Source of the DNA: UBA826 sp045564655
Lineage (GTDB): Bacteria > Chloroflexota > Dehalococcoidia > Lucifugimonadales > UBA826
Assembly (NCBI GenBank): GCA_045564655.1
Contig: JBJLGX010000001.1
Coordinates: 122,367 to 186,366 of the forward strand
Direction: 5' to 3'
Length of the DNA stretch: 64,000 bases
The position numbers were made by a program, and so were the translations under genes. Below the pieces are notes generated by a model. It was not told the origin of the DNA. It made no database searches and saw only the letters and a list, made by a program, of their open reading frames with translations. Positions 17,910 through 27,165 of this stretch are shown here, in pieces (position 1 is the first letter of the stretch; each line of letters opens with the position of its first letter).

Positions 17910-17915
17910 TATAAT
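17910..17915 (+). promoter_or_regulatory. -10 box upstream of threonine aldolase
   Basis: A perfect TATAAT lies 37 nt before the ltaE start. The -35 is weak (TTCAGC at 17887-17892, spacer 17). It sits in the 154-nt divergent gap between fumC and ltaE. AGGAG shortly before the ltaE ATG is the ribosome binding site. Confidence 0.45.
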
Positions 17916-17952
17916 CAATTGGATAATTGTTATTAGGAATTAGGAGTTAACA

Positions 17953-18990
17953 ATGCAAGAAATTGATTTTCGAAGCGATACAGTTACAAAACCGTCTCCA
18001 GAAATGTTGGAAGCAATTATTGTTGCAGAATTAGGTGATGATGTTTATGGAGAAGATCCTTCTGTAAATAAGTTAGAAGCTAAGGCCGCAGAAATTACTG
18101 GTAAAGAATCTAGTTTGTTTGTCTCCAGTGGTACTATGGCAAATTTGATATCTATATTAGCTCATGTTGATCGTGGAGGAGAAATTATTGTTGGAGACAA
18201 GTCCCACATATTTAAATCTGAAGCAGGTGGGGCATCAGCATTAGGAGGTGTCTCTTATTATGTCGTACCGAATAATCCAAAAGGATTATTTGATATAAAT
18301 GACCTGGAAGAATCTTTTAGAGATAGTACAAATTATCATCATCCTATAACTTCATTAATAACCTTTGAAAATACTCATAATAATTGTGGGGGCATTGCTA
18401 TATCTCCTGAAGATTTAAATCCTATTATTGATTGGGCTAAATCTCATGATTTGCCCACACATATTGATGGGGCACGAATATTTAATGCTGCTACTAGATT
18501 GAATATTCCAGTTCATAAAATGGTCGAAAAGATAGACTCGTTAACATTTTGTTTGTCTAAAGGATTATCTTGTCCTGTTGGTTCAGTAATTTGTGGAGAT
18601 AGTATTTTTATTGAAAAAGCTAGGAGAATTAGAAAAATGCTTGGTGGTGGTATGAGACAAGCAGGGATCTTAGCATCTGCAGGAATATTTGCTTTAGATA
18701 ATATGATAGATCGACTTGCAGAAGATCATGATAATGCTATAAAGCTGGCTGCAGGATTAAAAACTTTGGAATTTATAGATATTGATCAACATCTAGTTGA
18801 AACTAATTTAGTTTTTTTTAATGTGAATAACCAGCATAAAGAAAAATTAAATTTGTTTTTAGAGTCTCATGGTATTAAGGGCGGATCTTTTAATGCTAAT
18901 CGATGGAGATTTGCTACTCACTATGGAATATCATCTGAAGATATTGATTATACAATTGAAATTGTGAATGCATACGCAGATACAATTTAA
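17953..18990 (+). CDS. ltaE: Low-specificity L-threonine aldolase
   Basis: PLP-dependent enzyme splitting L-threonine or allo-threonine to glycine and acetaldehyde, fold type I. The 345 residues begin with DFRSDTVTKPSPEML, the family hallmark, and contain SSGTMANLI (58-66) and the PLP-ring contact HIDGARIFNAA (170-180). The Schiff-base Lys203 is in CLSKGLSCPVGS, and MLGGGMRQAGI follows. Full length. The stop codon abuts the stop of the convergent rarA with no spacer. Transcribed alone from the promoter shared divergently with fumC. Confidence 0.95.
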   Translation: MQEIDFRSDTVTKPSPEMLEAIIVAELGDDVYGEDPSVNKLEAKAAEITGKESSLFVSSGTMANLISILAHVDRGGEIIVGDKSHIFKSEAGGASALGGVSYYVVPNNPKGLFDINDLEESFRDSTNYHHPITSLITFENTHNNCGGIAISPEDLNPIIDWAKSHDLPTHIDGARIFNAATRLNIPVHKMVEKIDSLTFCLSKGLSCPVGSVICGDSIFIEKARRIRKMLGGGMRQAGILASAGIFALDNMIDRLAEDHDNAIKLAAGLKTLEFIDIDQHLVETNLVFFNVNNQHKEKLNLFLESHGIKGGSFNANRWRFATHYGISSEDIDYTIEIVNAYADTI

Positions 18991-20253
18991 TTATTGATCA
19001 GGTTTGTAAAATTTTTCAGTATTTAATCCGTCTGGCATATTATTCAAGGTTATAGGTTCATTGGATTTGTGGGGGTTTTTGTAACCTTTGCCGTACCCTT
19101 CCTTTTCCATTAAATTTGTTACAGGATTTCTTAAATGTAATGGGACAGGCTTTATTCCTGATGCTCGGATTTCAGTTAAAGCTAAATTAATAGCTTCATA
19201 TGCGGAATTACTTTTTGGAGCTTTTGCCAAGTATATTGTTGCTTCCGCCAAAGGAATTCGACCCTCTGGTAATCCTAATACATGCAATGCCTGTTGCGCA
19301 GAAACAGCAATATTTAAAGCCATTGGGTCGGCTAAACCAATATCCTCAGATGCGGATATGATGATTCTTCGGGCGATAAACATGGGGTCTTCACCAGCAT
19401 CTAACATTCGAGCCAACCAATATATAGCAGCGTTAGCATCAGATAATCTTATAGATTTAATGAATGCTGAAATAGTATCGTAGTGATAGTCTCCTTTTTT
19501 ATCATACCCAATTTTCTTGTTTTGTATGATTTGGTAAACGGTTTCTTTATCTATTTTTGTGACTTTCCCGACCGTATAGGTTGAGTTAAAACACAGTTCT
19601 AAAACATTGTATGCCCATCGTGCATCCCCACTAGACATTTCGGCAATTATTTCTAAAGTTTTTGGCTCTAAGAATATTTCATTTCCACCTAGGCCATTTT
19701 CAGTATCTATAATTGCTTTTTCAAGTAATTCTTTTATGTTGGCTGAATCAAGTTGATTTAATTTAAATACCTGAGATCTAGACAGCAAAGGAGCGATTAC
19801 TTCAAAAGAAGGATTTTCTGTCGTGGCTCCTATCAAAGTTATGATCCCGTTTTCCACATATGGTAAAACTACATCTTGTTGAGATTTATTTAAACGGTGA
19901 ATTTCGTCTATAAACAAAATTGTTCTTTTTTGGTTCATCCCTAAACGATTTTCCGCTTCCTTAATTGCCGCTTTTATTTCGGATACCCCGGATGTTACAG
20001 CACTTAATTTTTCTAGGGCCATTTTGCTGGAGTTTGATATTAGATTAGCTAATGTAGTTTTTCCGCTTCCTGGTGGCCCCCACAATATCATTGAAGGCAC
20101 GTTGCCGTTATTTAGATTCCGACGCAATATTGAATCTGATCCAATTATTTTTTTTTGACCTATAAAATCTCCGAATGTTTTTGGTCTCATTCTAGCGGCT
20201 AAAGGTGCTACTTTGGATAATTCTTCTTTAGCACTATGTTCAAACATATCCAT
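18991..20253 (-). CDS. rarA: Replication-associated recombination protein A (RarA/MgsA), AAA+ ATPase
   Basis: AAA+ ATPase of the clamp-loader clade acting at stalled replication forks. Of its 420 residues, PLAARMRPKTFGDFIGQ leads to Walker A GPPGSGKTT (59-67) and Walker B ILFIDEIHR (112-120). Sensor 1 is GATTENPSFE and the arginine-finger region is PLLSRSQVFKL. The C-terminal MgsA domain includes SGDARWAYNVLE, DPMFIARRIIISASEDIG and the tail GYGKGYKNPH. It starts 6 nt after selA, so the two form an operon with no obvious functional link. Confidence 0.95.
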   Translation of the reverse strand: MDMFEHSAKEELSKVAPLAARMRPKTFGDFIGQKKIIGSDSILRRNLNNGNVPSMILWGPPGSGKTTLANLISNSSKMALEKLSAVTSGVSEIKAAIKEAENRLGMNQKRTILFIDEIHRLNKSQQDVVLPYVENGIITLIGATTENPSFEVIAPLLSRSQVFKLNQLDSANIKELLEKAIIDTENGLGGNEIFLEPKTLEIIAEMSSGDARWAYNVLELCFNSTYTVGKVTKIDKETVYQIIQNKKIGYDKKGDYHYDTISAFIKSIRLSDANAAIYWLARMLDAGEDPMFIARRIIISASEDIGLADPMALNIAVSAQQALHVLGLPEGRIPLAEATIYLAKAPKSNSAYEAINLALTEIRASGIKPVPLHLRNPVTNLMEKEGYGKGYKNPHKSNEPITLNNMPDGLNTEKFYKPDQ

Positions 20254-20259
20254 TTTGAA

Positions 20260-21609
20260 TTATAAATCCTTAAGAGCATTAGCTAATAACTCATCTTGTT
20301 CAGGTGTGATCGTTCTTAGATCTATAATGAACATGTCTTTCTCAATTCTGCCTAGTATTGAATCTGTGTGATTTCTCATTTTATCTGCTAATTTGGATGT
20401 GTTATTAGATTTGATCTTTATTCCAACTGAATTTAATTGACTTCCAGGTAGACTTCCACCTCCAATTGTTGATGTTGTGGGAATAATTTCAATTAGATGG
20501 TTAAATCGGTTTTTAAATTTTTCTGCTCGTTCTTTTAATTTTTCTTCAGAGCTAGATATCATTTGCCATATCGGTATTTTTTCCAAAGCTTCATTTTTTA
20601 TATAATGCAAAAGAGTTGCGTGCAATGCTGCAAGACTTATTTTATCTATTCGATATGCCCTTGCTAAAGGGTGTTGTGCAATCTTGTCGATATATTGTTT
20701 TTTACCTAATATTATTCCTGCTTGCGGTCCCCCTAATAGTTTGTCAGCTGAAAAAAAGCACACGTCAGATCCGTCTTCAATACTTTCTTGGGGCATTGGT
20801 TCTTTTGTTAATCCAAATTGGCTAGAATCTAACAAACAACCACTACCAACGTCATGAAGTAATGGTATGTTGTGATTTTGGGTTATTTCTGAAAGATCTT
20901 TGGTAGATGGAGTTGCAGTGAACCCAATTATTTTAAAATTACTTGCATGTATGGACATAACAGCACCGGTGTTTGAGGAAATGGCATTTTCAAAATCTTT
21001 TGCATATGTCCTGTTAGTTGTACCAACTTCTTTTAAGCTAGCTCCACTTTGTTCCAGTACATCGGGTATGCGAAATCCGCCACCTATTTCGACTGACTCT
21101 GAACGAGATATAATTATTTCTTTCCCTTTTGCTATTGCAGCAAGGCCCAAAGTTACAGCGGTCGCATTGTTATTTACTATGATCGCCGACTCGGCTCCAG
21201 TAAGATCACATAATAAATTCTGAACTTTTGATTGTCGGGACCCTCTTTTACCAGTAGACAAATCGATTTCTAAATTTGTGTACCCGCTAGCTGCTCTGAT
21301 TCCAGCTTGGATAGCATTGTAACTTAACGGAGCTCTTCCTATATTAGTGTGAAGTACTACCCCTGTTCCGTTTAATATGGTTTTAGGCCATTCATCCCAG
21401 CGTTCACTTATTGTGGCAGAAATAAATTTAATTATTTCATCGGTAGTTATTTCAGAATCTTTTTCAGTGATATCTTTTCGGATTTGATTAAGATAATTTC
21501 TGATTAATTCAGTTATAAGTTCATGGCTATATATTTTTAGTAATGGTTGAATCTTTTCTGATTCTAATACAGTATTAACACTTGGTATATTTCTGAAATT
21601 TTTAGTCAT
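20260..21609 (-). CDS. selA: L-seryl-tRNA(Sec) selenium transferase
   Basis: Bacterial selenocysteine synthase: converts Ser-tRNA(Sec) to Sec-tRNA(Sec) using selenophosphate and PLP. The 449 residues show the N-terminal helical tRNA-binding part (RNIPSVNTVLES) and VLHTNIGRAPLS. The central block is EIDLSTGKRGSR, NNNATAVTLGL and EIGGGFRIPDVL, and the Schiff-base Lys290 is in SADKLLGGPQAG. Full length and no damage seen. No selB, selD or tRNA-Sec gene lies in the window, so the rest of the pathway must be elsewhere if it works. Promoter is probably in the gap shared with coaE (TATAAT at 21641-21636 on the minus strand). Confidence 0.95.
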   Translation of the reverse strand: MTKNFRNIPSVNTVLESEKIQPLLKIYSHELITELIRNYLNQIRKDITEKDSEITTDEIIKFISATISERWDEWPKTILNGTGVVLHTNIGRAPLSYNAIQAGIRAASGYTNLEIDLSTGKRGSRQSKVQNLLCDLTGAESAIIVNNNATAVTLGLAAIAKGKEIIISRSESVEIGGGFRIPDVLEQSGASLKEVGTTNRTYAKDFENAISSNTGAVMSIHASNFKIIGFTATPSTKDLSEITQNHNIPLLHDVGSGCLLDSSQFGLTKEPMPQESIEDGSDVCFFSADKLLGGPQAGIILGKKQYIDKIAQHPLARAYRIDKISLAALHATLLHYIKNEALEKIPIWQMISSSEEKLKERAEKFKNRFNHLIEIIPTTSTIGGGSLPGSQLNSVGIKIKSNNTSKLADKMRNHTDSILGRIEKDMFIIDLRTITPEQDELLANALKDL

Positions 21610-21661
21610 AATATTTGCTCCAATTACGCCATTACATTATATCCTTTAATCAATTTATTGT

Positions 21662-21691
21662 TTGACCGCACTTTTTTGATTCCTGTACAAT
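21662..21691 (+). promoter_or_regulatory. Promoter of the coaE operon
   Basis: TTGACC (21662-21667) and TACAAT (21686-21691) are spaced by 18 nt and end 32 nt before the coaE ATG. This is a good sigma-70 match in the 114-nt selA/coaE divergent gap and probably drives coaE and the tightly spaced genes that follow. Confidence 0.6.
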
Positions 21692-21723
21692 TACGTGATG
21701 ATTCAAAATAGGTTGACGATTTA

Positions 21724-22341
21724 ATGATCACTATTGGTCTTACAGGTGGAATAGCAACTGGGAAATCTCTAGTTTCTCAATTACTCGAAGAGTATGGCGC
21801 TTTTGTTATTAATGCGGATTTATTGGCTCACAAATTATATCTTCCTGAAACTGCCGGATTTAATGAATTGGTAGTTCATTTCGGAGATACTATATTGAAT
21901 ATAGATGGAACTATTGATAGAAATAAGCTTGCCTCTATTGTATTCTCAGATAAATCTGAGATGGATAATTTGAACTCTATTATGCATCCATTAATATATG
22001 AAGATATAAAACGTCTTATATCTGATTTATCTGAGAAATCTGAGAAGAATTATTTAATTGTAATTGTGGAAGCAGCAATATTGATAGAAGCAGGATGGCA
22101 AGATTTATTTGATCAAATTTGGGTAGTATCATCAAATGCGGAGAATGTCATTTCAAGATTGATGACTAGAAATGGACTTACCCGAGAGGAATCATTAAAA
22201 AGAATTAATTCACAGATGAGTTTAGAAGATAGACTCAAGTATGCTGATGTTATTGTAGAAAATAACGGGGACATAAATTCATTATCATCAAAAATAAAAG
22301 AACTTTGGGAAGACAAATTATCAACAAATATTAGGAGATAA
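21724..22341 (+). CDS. coaE: Dephospho-CoA kinase
   Basis: Last step of CoA synthesis: ATP-dependent phosphorylation of the 3'-hydroxyl of dephospho-CoA. The 205 residues have P-loop GGIATGKS (8-15), the acceptor-site segment FVINADLLAHKLY, DRNKLASIVFSD, NSIMHPLIYEDI and the lid-region MTRNGLTREESLKRINSQM. Standard length. It is 10 nt upstream of the AAA+ ATPase gene, so it is likely the first gene of that operon. A CoA-pyrophosphatase-like NUDIX gene lies two genes downstream. Confidence 0.95.
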   Translation: MITIGLTGGIATGKSLVSQLLEEYGAFVINADLLAHKLYLPETAGFNELVVHFGDTILNIDGTIDRNKLASIVFSDKSEMDNLNSIMHPLIYEDIKRLISDLSEKSEKNYLIVIVEAAILIEAGWQDLFDQIWVVSSNAENVISRLMTRNGLTREESLKRINSQMSLEDRLKYADVIVENNGDINSLSSKIKELWEDKLSTNIRR

Positions 22342-22351
22342 CATATAAGTT

Positions 22352-23227
22352 ATGACATCGACACAATCATTATATAAAAGCTATATTATTGAAGAATACC
22401 ATTTAAAAGAGGAACCTTATTATGTCCCTCTTGCTGACGAAGTTGAACTTTTTGAGGCAGCTTATCATCAAAGACTTCCGTTGATATTTAAAGGACCTAC
22501 AGGATGTGGAAAAACACGTTTTGTTGAGTATATGTCTTACAAGTTAGGTGTTGAACTAACTAAGGTTTCAAAAGATTCTGATGGTGGTTTAAATATGCCG
22601 TTGGTTACCATTGCTTGTCACGAAGATCTTACTGCTAGCGATTTAGTTGGACGATATTTATTAGAAGGGGATCAAACAGTTTGGTTAGATGGCCCATTAA
22701 CTCGTGCTGTTAAAGCTGGCGGGATATGTTATTTGGATGAGATTGTAGAAGCAAGAAAAGACACAACAGTTTTAATCCATCCCCTGACTGACCATAGGCG
22801 GATTCTGCCTGTTGAAAAGAAGGGAGAATTATTAGAAGCTGCAGAAGGATTTTTGTTAGTTTTATCTTATAATCCGGGTTACCAAAGTGCTTTGAAGGAT
22901 TTGAAACACAGTACTAGACAGCGATTTATATCAATTGAATTTGATTATCCATCTAGAGATAAAGAAGCTGAAATTATTCAGCATGAAGCTGGAATTGAAG
23001 AAAATATTGCTGATCAACTTGCAACATTAGGAGAAAAGGTTAGAAATCTAAAAGAACACGGATTAGAAGAAGGTGCGAGTACGAGACTATTAATTTATGC
23101 AGGAAAATTAATATCCCAAGGAATTCCTGCTAGGCGTGCTTGTCAGGTATCTGTTAATTGGGCGGTTACTGATGATGTAGCAGTTCAAAATAGCATTACG
23201 GAACTTATAAATACTATATTTGAGTAG
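22352..23227 (+). CDS. MoxR/CbbQ/NorQ-type AAA+ ATPase
   Basis: AAA+ ATPase of the CbbQ/NirQ/NorQ group; these work with a VWA-domain partner to remodel or activate a target enzyme. The 291 residues have PLIFKGPTGCGKTRFVEY with Walker A at 48-55, and HEDLTASDLVGRYLLEG (90-106). Walker B is ICYLDEIVEAR (Asp129-Glu130) and the sensor region is LVLSYNPGYQSALKDLK. An arginine-rich STRQRFISIEF segment and a C-terminal lid complete it. The VWA partner is two genes downstream, with a NUDIX gene between. No rubisco, nitric oxide reductase or gas-vesicle genes are nearby, so the client is unknown. Confidence 0.9.
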   Translation: MTSTQSLYKSYIIEEYHLKEEPYYVPLADEVELFEAAYHQRLPLIFKGPTGCGKTRFVEYMSYKLGVELTKVSKDSDGGLNMPLVTIACHEDLTASDLVGRYLLEGDQTVWLDGPLTRAVKAGGICYLDEIVEARKDTTVLIHPLTDHRRILPVEKKGELLEAAEGFLLVLSYNPGYQSALKDLKHSTRQRFISIEFDYPSRDKEAEIIQHEAGIEENIADQLATLGEKVRNLKEHGLEEGASTRLLIYAGKLISQGIPARRACQVSVNWAVTDDVAVQNSITELINTIFE

Positions 23228-23744
23228 TTTTTTGAACGCTAACTTAAAAATCTCAGCAGTTTTAGTATTGATTACGGGGAATTTATGTGACGGAAATCTT
23301 GTGCTTACTAGACGATCTGAAAAACTTAGGACCCATGGAGGAGAAATTTCTTTTCCGGGTGGGACTAAAGAAGATTTAGACCTAGATTTAAAAGAAACAG
23401 CTCTAAGGGAGACTTTTGAGGAAATTAATGTGACTGGAAAGCAAATAAATTTAATTGATGAATTGCCTGAAGTTTCTACTAGTACAGGCTATTTAATTAA
23501 ACCATATTTCGGAATTTTAAAAGAACCGTTTGAATTTATTAAAAACTCCTCTGAAGTTTCAGATATTATTCAAATCCCAATTCTTGATTTGATTAGTGGA
23601 GATTGTAATAGGACAGAAGCGTTATTGTTGGAAAATAATAGTATTGTTGAAAGGCCTATGTATTCCTATCAACAAAATGTAATATTTGGAGCGACATCTA
23701 GAATAATTGACAATCTGCTTTTAAGCATCAAAGAGTACTGTTAG
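23220..23744 (+). CDS. NUDIX hydrolase, CoA pyrophosphatase (NudL)-like
   Basis: A 174-residue NUDIX enzyme. The segment LTRRSEKLRTHGGEISFPGG directly precedes the catalytic box, which ends ALRETFEEINV (61-71 region). The H-x-G-E-x-S-F-P-G-G pattern is the extra signature of coenzyme A pyrophosphatases, which cut CoA to 3',5'-ADP and 4'-phosphopantetheine. The TTG start at 23220 lies inside the last codons of the AAA+ gene (8-nt overlap), so the two are coupled. The neighbouring coaE makes this a CoA-themed cluster. CoA is the likely but unproven substrate. Confidence 0.82.
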   Translation: MSSFLNANLKISAVLVLITGNLCDGNLVLTRRSEKLRTHGGEISFPGGTKEDLDLDLKETALRETFEEINVTGKQINLIDELPEVSTSTGYLIKPYFGILKEPFEFIKNSSEVSDIIQIPILDLISGDCNRTEALLLENNSIVERPMYSYQQNVIFGATSRIIDNLLLSIKEYC

Positions 23745-23752
23745 GAGAACTA

Positions 23753-26700
23753 ATGCCATCAGAATTACCGAAAATTTTATCTCCATTAAAAGCTGATTTT
23801 AATAAATACCCTGATCAGGTATTGAACACTTTTTTAAAAGCTTCGTTAGAAATGCCAGATTCTCTATCCGATGAAAGATTACTAGAATGGGCTAATGTTG
23901 GATTAGAAATATCTAATCAATCAGTTAGGTCATGGGAAGCAGCCGCTAACTTCTATAATTCCAGCCCGGTAGTTATTTCTTTTATGCCATATAATTATTT
24001 TCAAAAATGGATGTCTTGTGGGATGTCCTTATGTGAAGAGTCATCTACTTTAGGTGCCTCATATTTTGAATATAGTCCCGCCGCAATGAGTAAATTACGT
24101 ACTAGGCACATTGAATCTTGGTCAAACCTTGGGGACAGTTTGTATAAAGGAACATGGAAATCTAGCGCTTTAGCCTGCAGTTTTTTTGAACACAGTTCTG
24201 TTTTATTGGATTCTCTTGCATTTAATGAACTCGAAAAATTTGTAGAATTCTTAGATAATTTGGCTATTAATTCATATGATTTGTCTTCAGAATGTTTGAT
24301 TTTAGGAGAGAAAATATTTCCATTATTGGAAGAAGAAAAAGAAGCTTTTTTGTCTCTGGCAATTGAATTGTCAAAAAATGCATGGAGAGAGGTGAAAAGC
24401 TTTTTTGAAGTTGGGTACGCATCTTTACCAAAAGTTGACTCTGCACAGAGATTGAAATTCATGAAATTGTCCGAAAATTTACTTCATAATGGGGCTAGGA
24501 ATATCCCTAATATCATGTCTGATATTTCTGATTCTTTATCATCTTTAAATGAAGAACAACAAGATATGCTTTTAGAGATTTCGGATAATCTAATGCAGAA
24601 TGATGTTTTAGGCTCTTCAAATGAACCTATGTCATCAACTCATACGACCATTGTAATACCTGAATTCATTAAATCTTCTCCTGTGGTGTTGCAAAAATTA
24701 TCGGATACTCAATTCCGCAATTGGTATAGTGAGGGTTTGGACATATTTTTGGAGAATAGAGACGCAGGAGTCGCATTTTTCAAAATAGAATCACTACGTT
24801 CAGAATCTGTAATTGAATCTTTGGCGAGTGGTATAGAATTTGAGAAAATAAAATCTCTAATGGCTATGTATTGTTGTGGGCTCGCCGGCTCAGAAATAAT
24901 GCTGTCTGAGACGAATGATTTAGTGGAAAAAAATATCGGCTGGGTTTCTAACGAAACAGCTACTACTGAAGGTTCTACGGTATATTTACCTTCTATAGTG
25001 GATAAATACACTAGTAAAGACAAAAACTTCGCATGGTTTAAGGTCGCATCGACTCATCAAGTAGCCCATTTAGAGTTTGGTAGTTTTATATTTGAATTTT
25101 TGAGACCATCCAATTTGTTTCAGGATCAAAGAGCTAAATTGGAAAAATATAAATTAGAATATTCTGATTCTCAAAATGATTCTTATATAGATCCTGAAAT
25201 TACAGGAGTAGAAAAAACTTGGGTAACTGATACGCAAAGGTTTTTTGATTTATTTGAAGATCGCAAATTGGCATTAGATATATTTACTGTAGTAGAAGGT
25301 GGAAGATTAGATTTTCGAGTAAAGAATCAATACAAAGGAATAAGGTCCATATATTCTGAGATACAGATGGATTCTTTTAAAAATAGAGAAGACATTAAAA
25401 CACTACCGGCTCGAGAAGCTTTGGTAGAATTCTTGTTACTCTTAACTTTGACCTCAGGTGAAAAAATCCCATTTCCAGTTAAATATGCACAAGAAACCAA
25501 GGAAATTGCTAGCATATTGAATAAGATTCTAAATATGGAAGCAATTGTTGAAGATTCTTCTGAAGCCACTTTGAGAATATATTCGATTATTTCAGCTATT
25601 CCGAATGAAGAAATCCCACCTGATGATTGGGGAGATATGGATTTTTCCAGTGAAGAAGATGAAGAAGATGAAGATTCTGAAAGCTTAGATGATTTATTAA
25701 AACAAGTTGGTATGGGCTCAGATATGGAATTAAGGCCTGATACTGAGGAAGACTACGATTCAGTTGAAGACGTAGATTATAGAGGTGATTTTAAGCCTGA
25801 ATTGGCTCAATTGATGACAGAACTTAGGATGCAGCAACAAGGTCAAGCAAGTGATCAAAATGGTGAACCCATGAGTTCGGAGGAATTACAAGAATTACTA
25901 GAGAATAGTGCTGAACTTGATTTAGATTCTGTTCAAGGGGAAATTCAAGAATCATCAGGTATGTTTGCAGACAATCTGATGAAAGAGGCAGGAACTAATC
26001 CCCCAATGTCTCCTGACAATTCTCAAGGCCCTTATACTCATGTTGATGAAGAAGGGGGAGAATTAGAAACGATAGAACCTGAAACGTTTGTATATGACGA
26101 ATGGGACTTTAGAGCTAATGACTATAAACCTAGATGGTGTATTGTACGTCAAAAAATGATGCAGGAAGGGGATTCTAAGTATTACTCTTCAACTCTTCAC
26201 GAGTATGGGCCATTAGTTACAAGAATACGTCGTCAATTTGAAATGATGGTTCCTGAAATGTTTCGAAAGGAAAGGCGCCTTACTGATGGAGAAGATATCG
26301 ATATTGACGATGTAATTGAAAATATTGTCGATATAAAAACTGGATCAAGTCCAGATGAGAAATTTTATTGGCGTAGGAATAAAGTCCAAAGGGATGTTGC
26401 TGTAGCATTTTTATTAGATACGAGTGCTTCAACGGCGGAAGCTATTGATGATGGAAAAAATAATCAAAATGATTGGGATGCCCCAGAAGACCCAGTTGAA
26501 TACATGGTTTGGCTGCGAAATCGCAGAGGCAAACAGATGAATCGTTCATACAAAAGAATTATTGATGTTGAGAAAGAATCTATGGTACTGCTTATAAATG
26601 CCTTAGAAGCTATAGGTGATATTTATGGAATATATGGATTTTCTGGCTATGGCAGAGAAAATGTTGAATACTACACAGTTAAGGATTTGCAAGAAACTTT

Positions 26701-27079
26701 TACTGAAAAGGTAAAAAAACGTATCGATAGGCTAGCACCTCTTCACGCAACTAGAATGGGACCAGCTATACGCCATACTGCCTATAAATTAAGTCAAGTT
26801 GATGCCAGGACTAAAATACTATTTTTAATTAGCGATGGGAGGCCTCAGGATCGTGGGTATAGCAGAGAAGGAGTGGAAAAAGAATATGCTGTTCATGATA
26901 CTAGAATGTCGTTGGATGAAGCCAAAAAATTAGGTATTAATTCATTTTGTTTAACAGTTGATAAAAATGGTCATGATTATCTTAAAACGATGTGTTCAGA
27001 CATGGGGTATGAAATTTTAGAAGATATAAATGATTTACCAGAAAGATTATTGCAATTATACAAAAGGTTGACTATGTAG
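23753..27079 (+). CDS. Large NorD/CbbO-like VWA protein with N-terminal helical repeats
   Basis: Probable partner of the CbbQ-type ATPase, 1108 residues, predicted cytoplasmic (no signal peptide or membrane helix). Residues about 44-380 hold degenerate helical repeats of about 37-40 residues with the pattern W..xG..L...A..FF..SP...L. NorD-like features follow: VYLPSIVDKYT (410-420) and THQVAHLEFGSF (434-445). An acidic segment is EEDEEDEDSE (634-643). The C-terminal VWA domain has MIDAS DTSAS (889-893), Thr1000 in HATRMG and SDGRP (1027-1031). The N-terminal repeat region makes it much longer than usual NorD proteins (about 600-700). It is 8 nt after the NUDIX gene. Client enzyme unknown. Confidence 0.85.
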   Translation: MPSELPKILSPLKADFNKYPDQVLNTFLKASLEMPDSLSDERLLEWANVGLEISNQSVRSWEAAANFYNSSPVVISFMPYNYFQKWMSCGMSLCEESSTLGASYFEYSPAAMSKLRTRHIESWSNLGDSLYKGTWKSSALACSFFEHSSVLLDSLAFNELEKFVEFLDNLAINSYDLSSECLILGEKIFPLLEEEKEAFLSLAIELSKNAWREVKSFFEVGYASLPKVDSAQRLKFMKLSENLLHNGARNIPNIMSDISDSLSSLNEEQQDMLLEISDNLMQNDVLGSSNEPMSSTHTTIVIPEFIKSSPVVLQKLSDTQFRNWYSEGLDIFLENRDAGVAFFKIESLRSESVIESLASGIEFEKIKSLMAMYCCGLAGSEIMLSETNDLVEKNIGWVSNETATTEGSTVYLPSIVDKYTSKDKNFAWFKVASTHQVAHLEFGSFIFEFLRPSNLFQDQRAKLEKYKLEYSDSQNDSYIDPEITGVEKTWVTDTQRFFDLFEDRKLALDIFTVVEGGRLDFRVKNQYKGIRSIYSEIQMDSFKNREDIKTLPAREALVEFLLLLTLTSGEKIPFPVKYAQETKEIASILNKILNMEAIVEDSSEATLRIYSIISAIPNEEIPPDDWGDMDFSSEEDEEDEDSESLDDLLKQVGMGSDMELRPDTEEDYDSVEDVDYRGDFKPELAQLMTELRMQQQGQASDQNGEPMSSEELQELLENSAELDLDSVQGEIQESSGMFADNLMKEAGTNPPMSPDNSQGPYTHVDEEGGELETIEPETFVYDEWDFRANDYKPRWCIVRQKMMQEGDSKYYSSTLHEYGPLVTRIRRQFEMMVPEMFRKERRLTDGEDIDIDDVIENIVDIKTGSSPDEKFYWRRNKVQRDVAVAFLLDTSASTAEAIDDGKNNQNDWDAPEDPVEYMVWLRNRRGKQMNRSYKRIIDVEKESMVLLINALEAIGDIYGIYGFSGYGRENVEYYTVKDLQETFTEKVKKRIDRLAPLHATRMGPAIRHTAYKLSQVDARTKILFLISDGRPQDRGYSREGVEKEYAVHDTRMSLDEAKKLGINSFCLTVDKNGHDYLKTMCSDMGYEILEDINDLPERLLQLYKRLTM

Positions 27080-27165
27080 CAATAAATGATTATTTGTGTA
27101 AAACTACTTTTATCAATTGGGCATATACTTATATACTGAATAGTAAGTTGATTGTTGAGGGAAAT

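Noticed and set aside
19088..19483. A 131-codon plus-strand frame inside rarA
   Set aside because: Antisense shadow of the conserved C-terminal MgsA domain of rarA.
24001..24462. A 153-codon minus-strand frame within the VWA gene
   Set aside because: Antisense to the repeat region; no ribosome binding site or domain.
27094..27165. Upstream extension of transaldolase by 24 codons
   Set aside because: The extra residues are not family-like and GAGGG is placed for the ATG at 27166.
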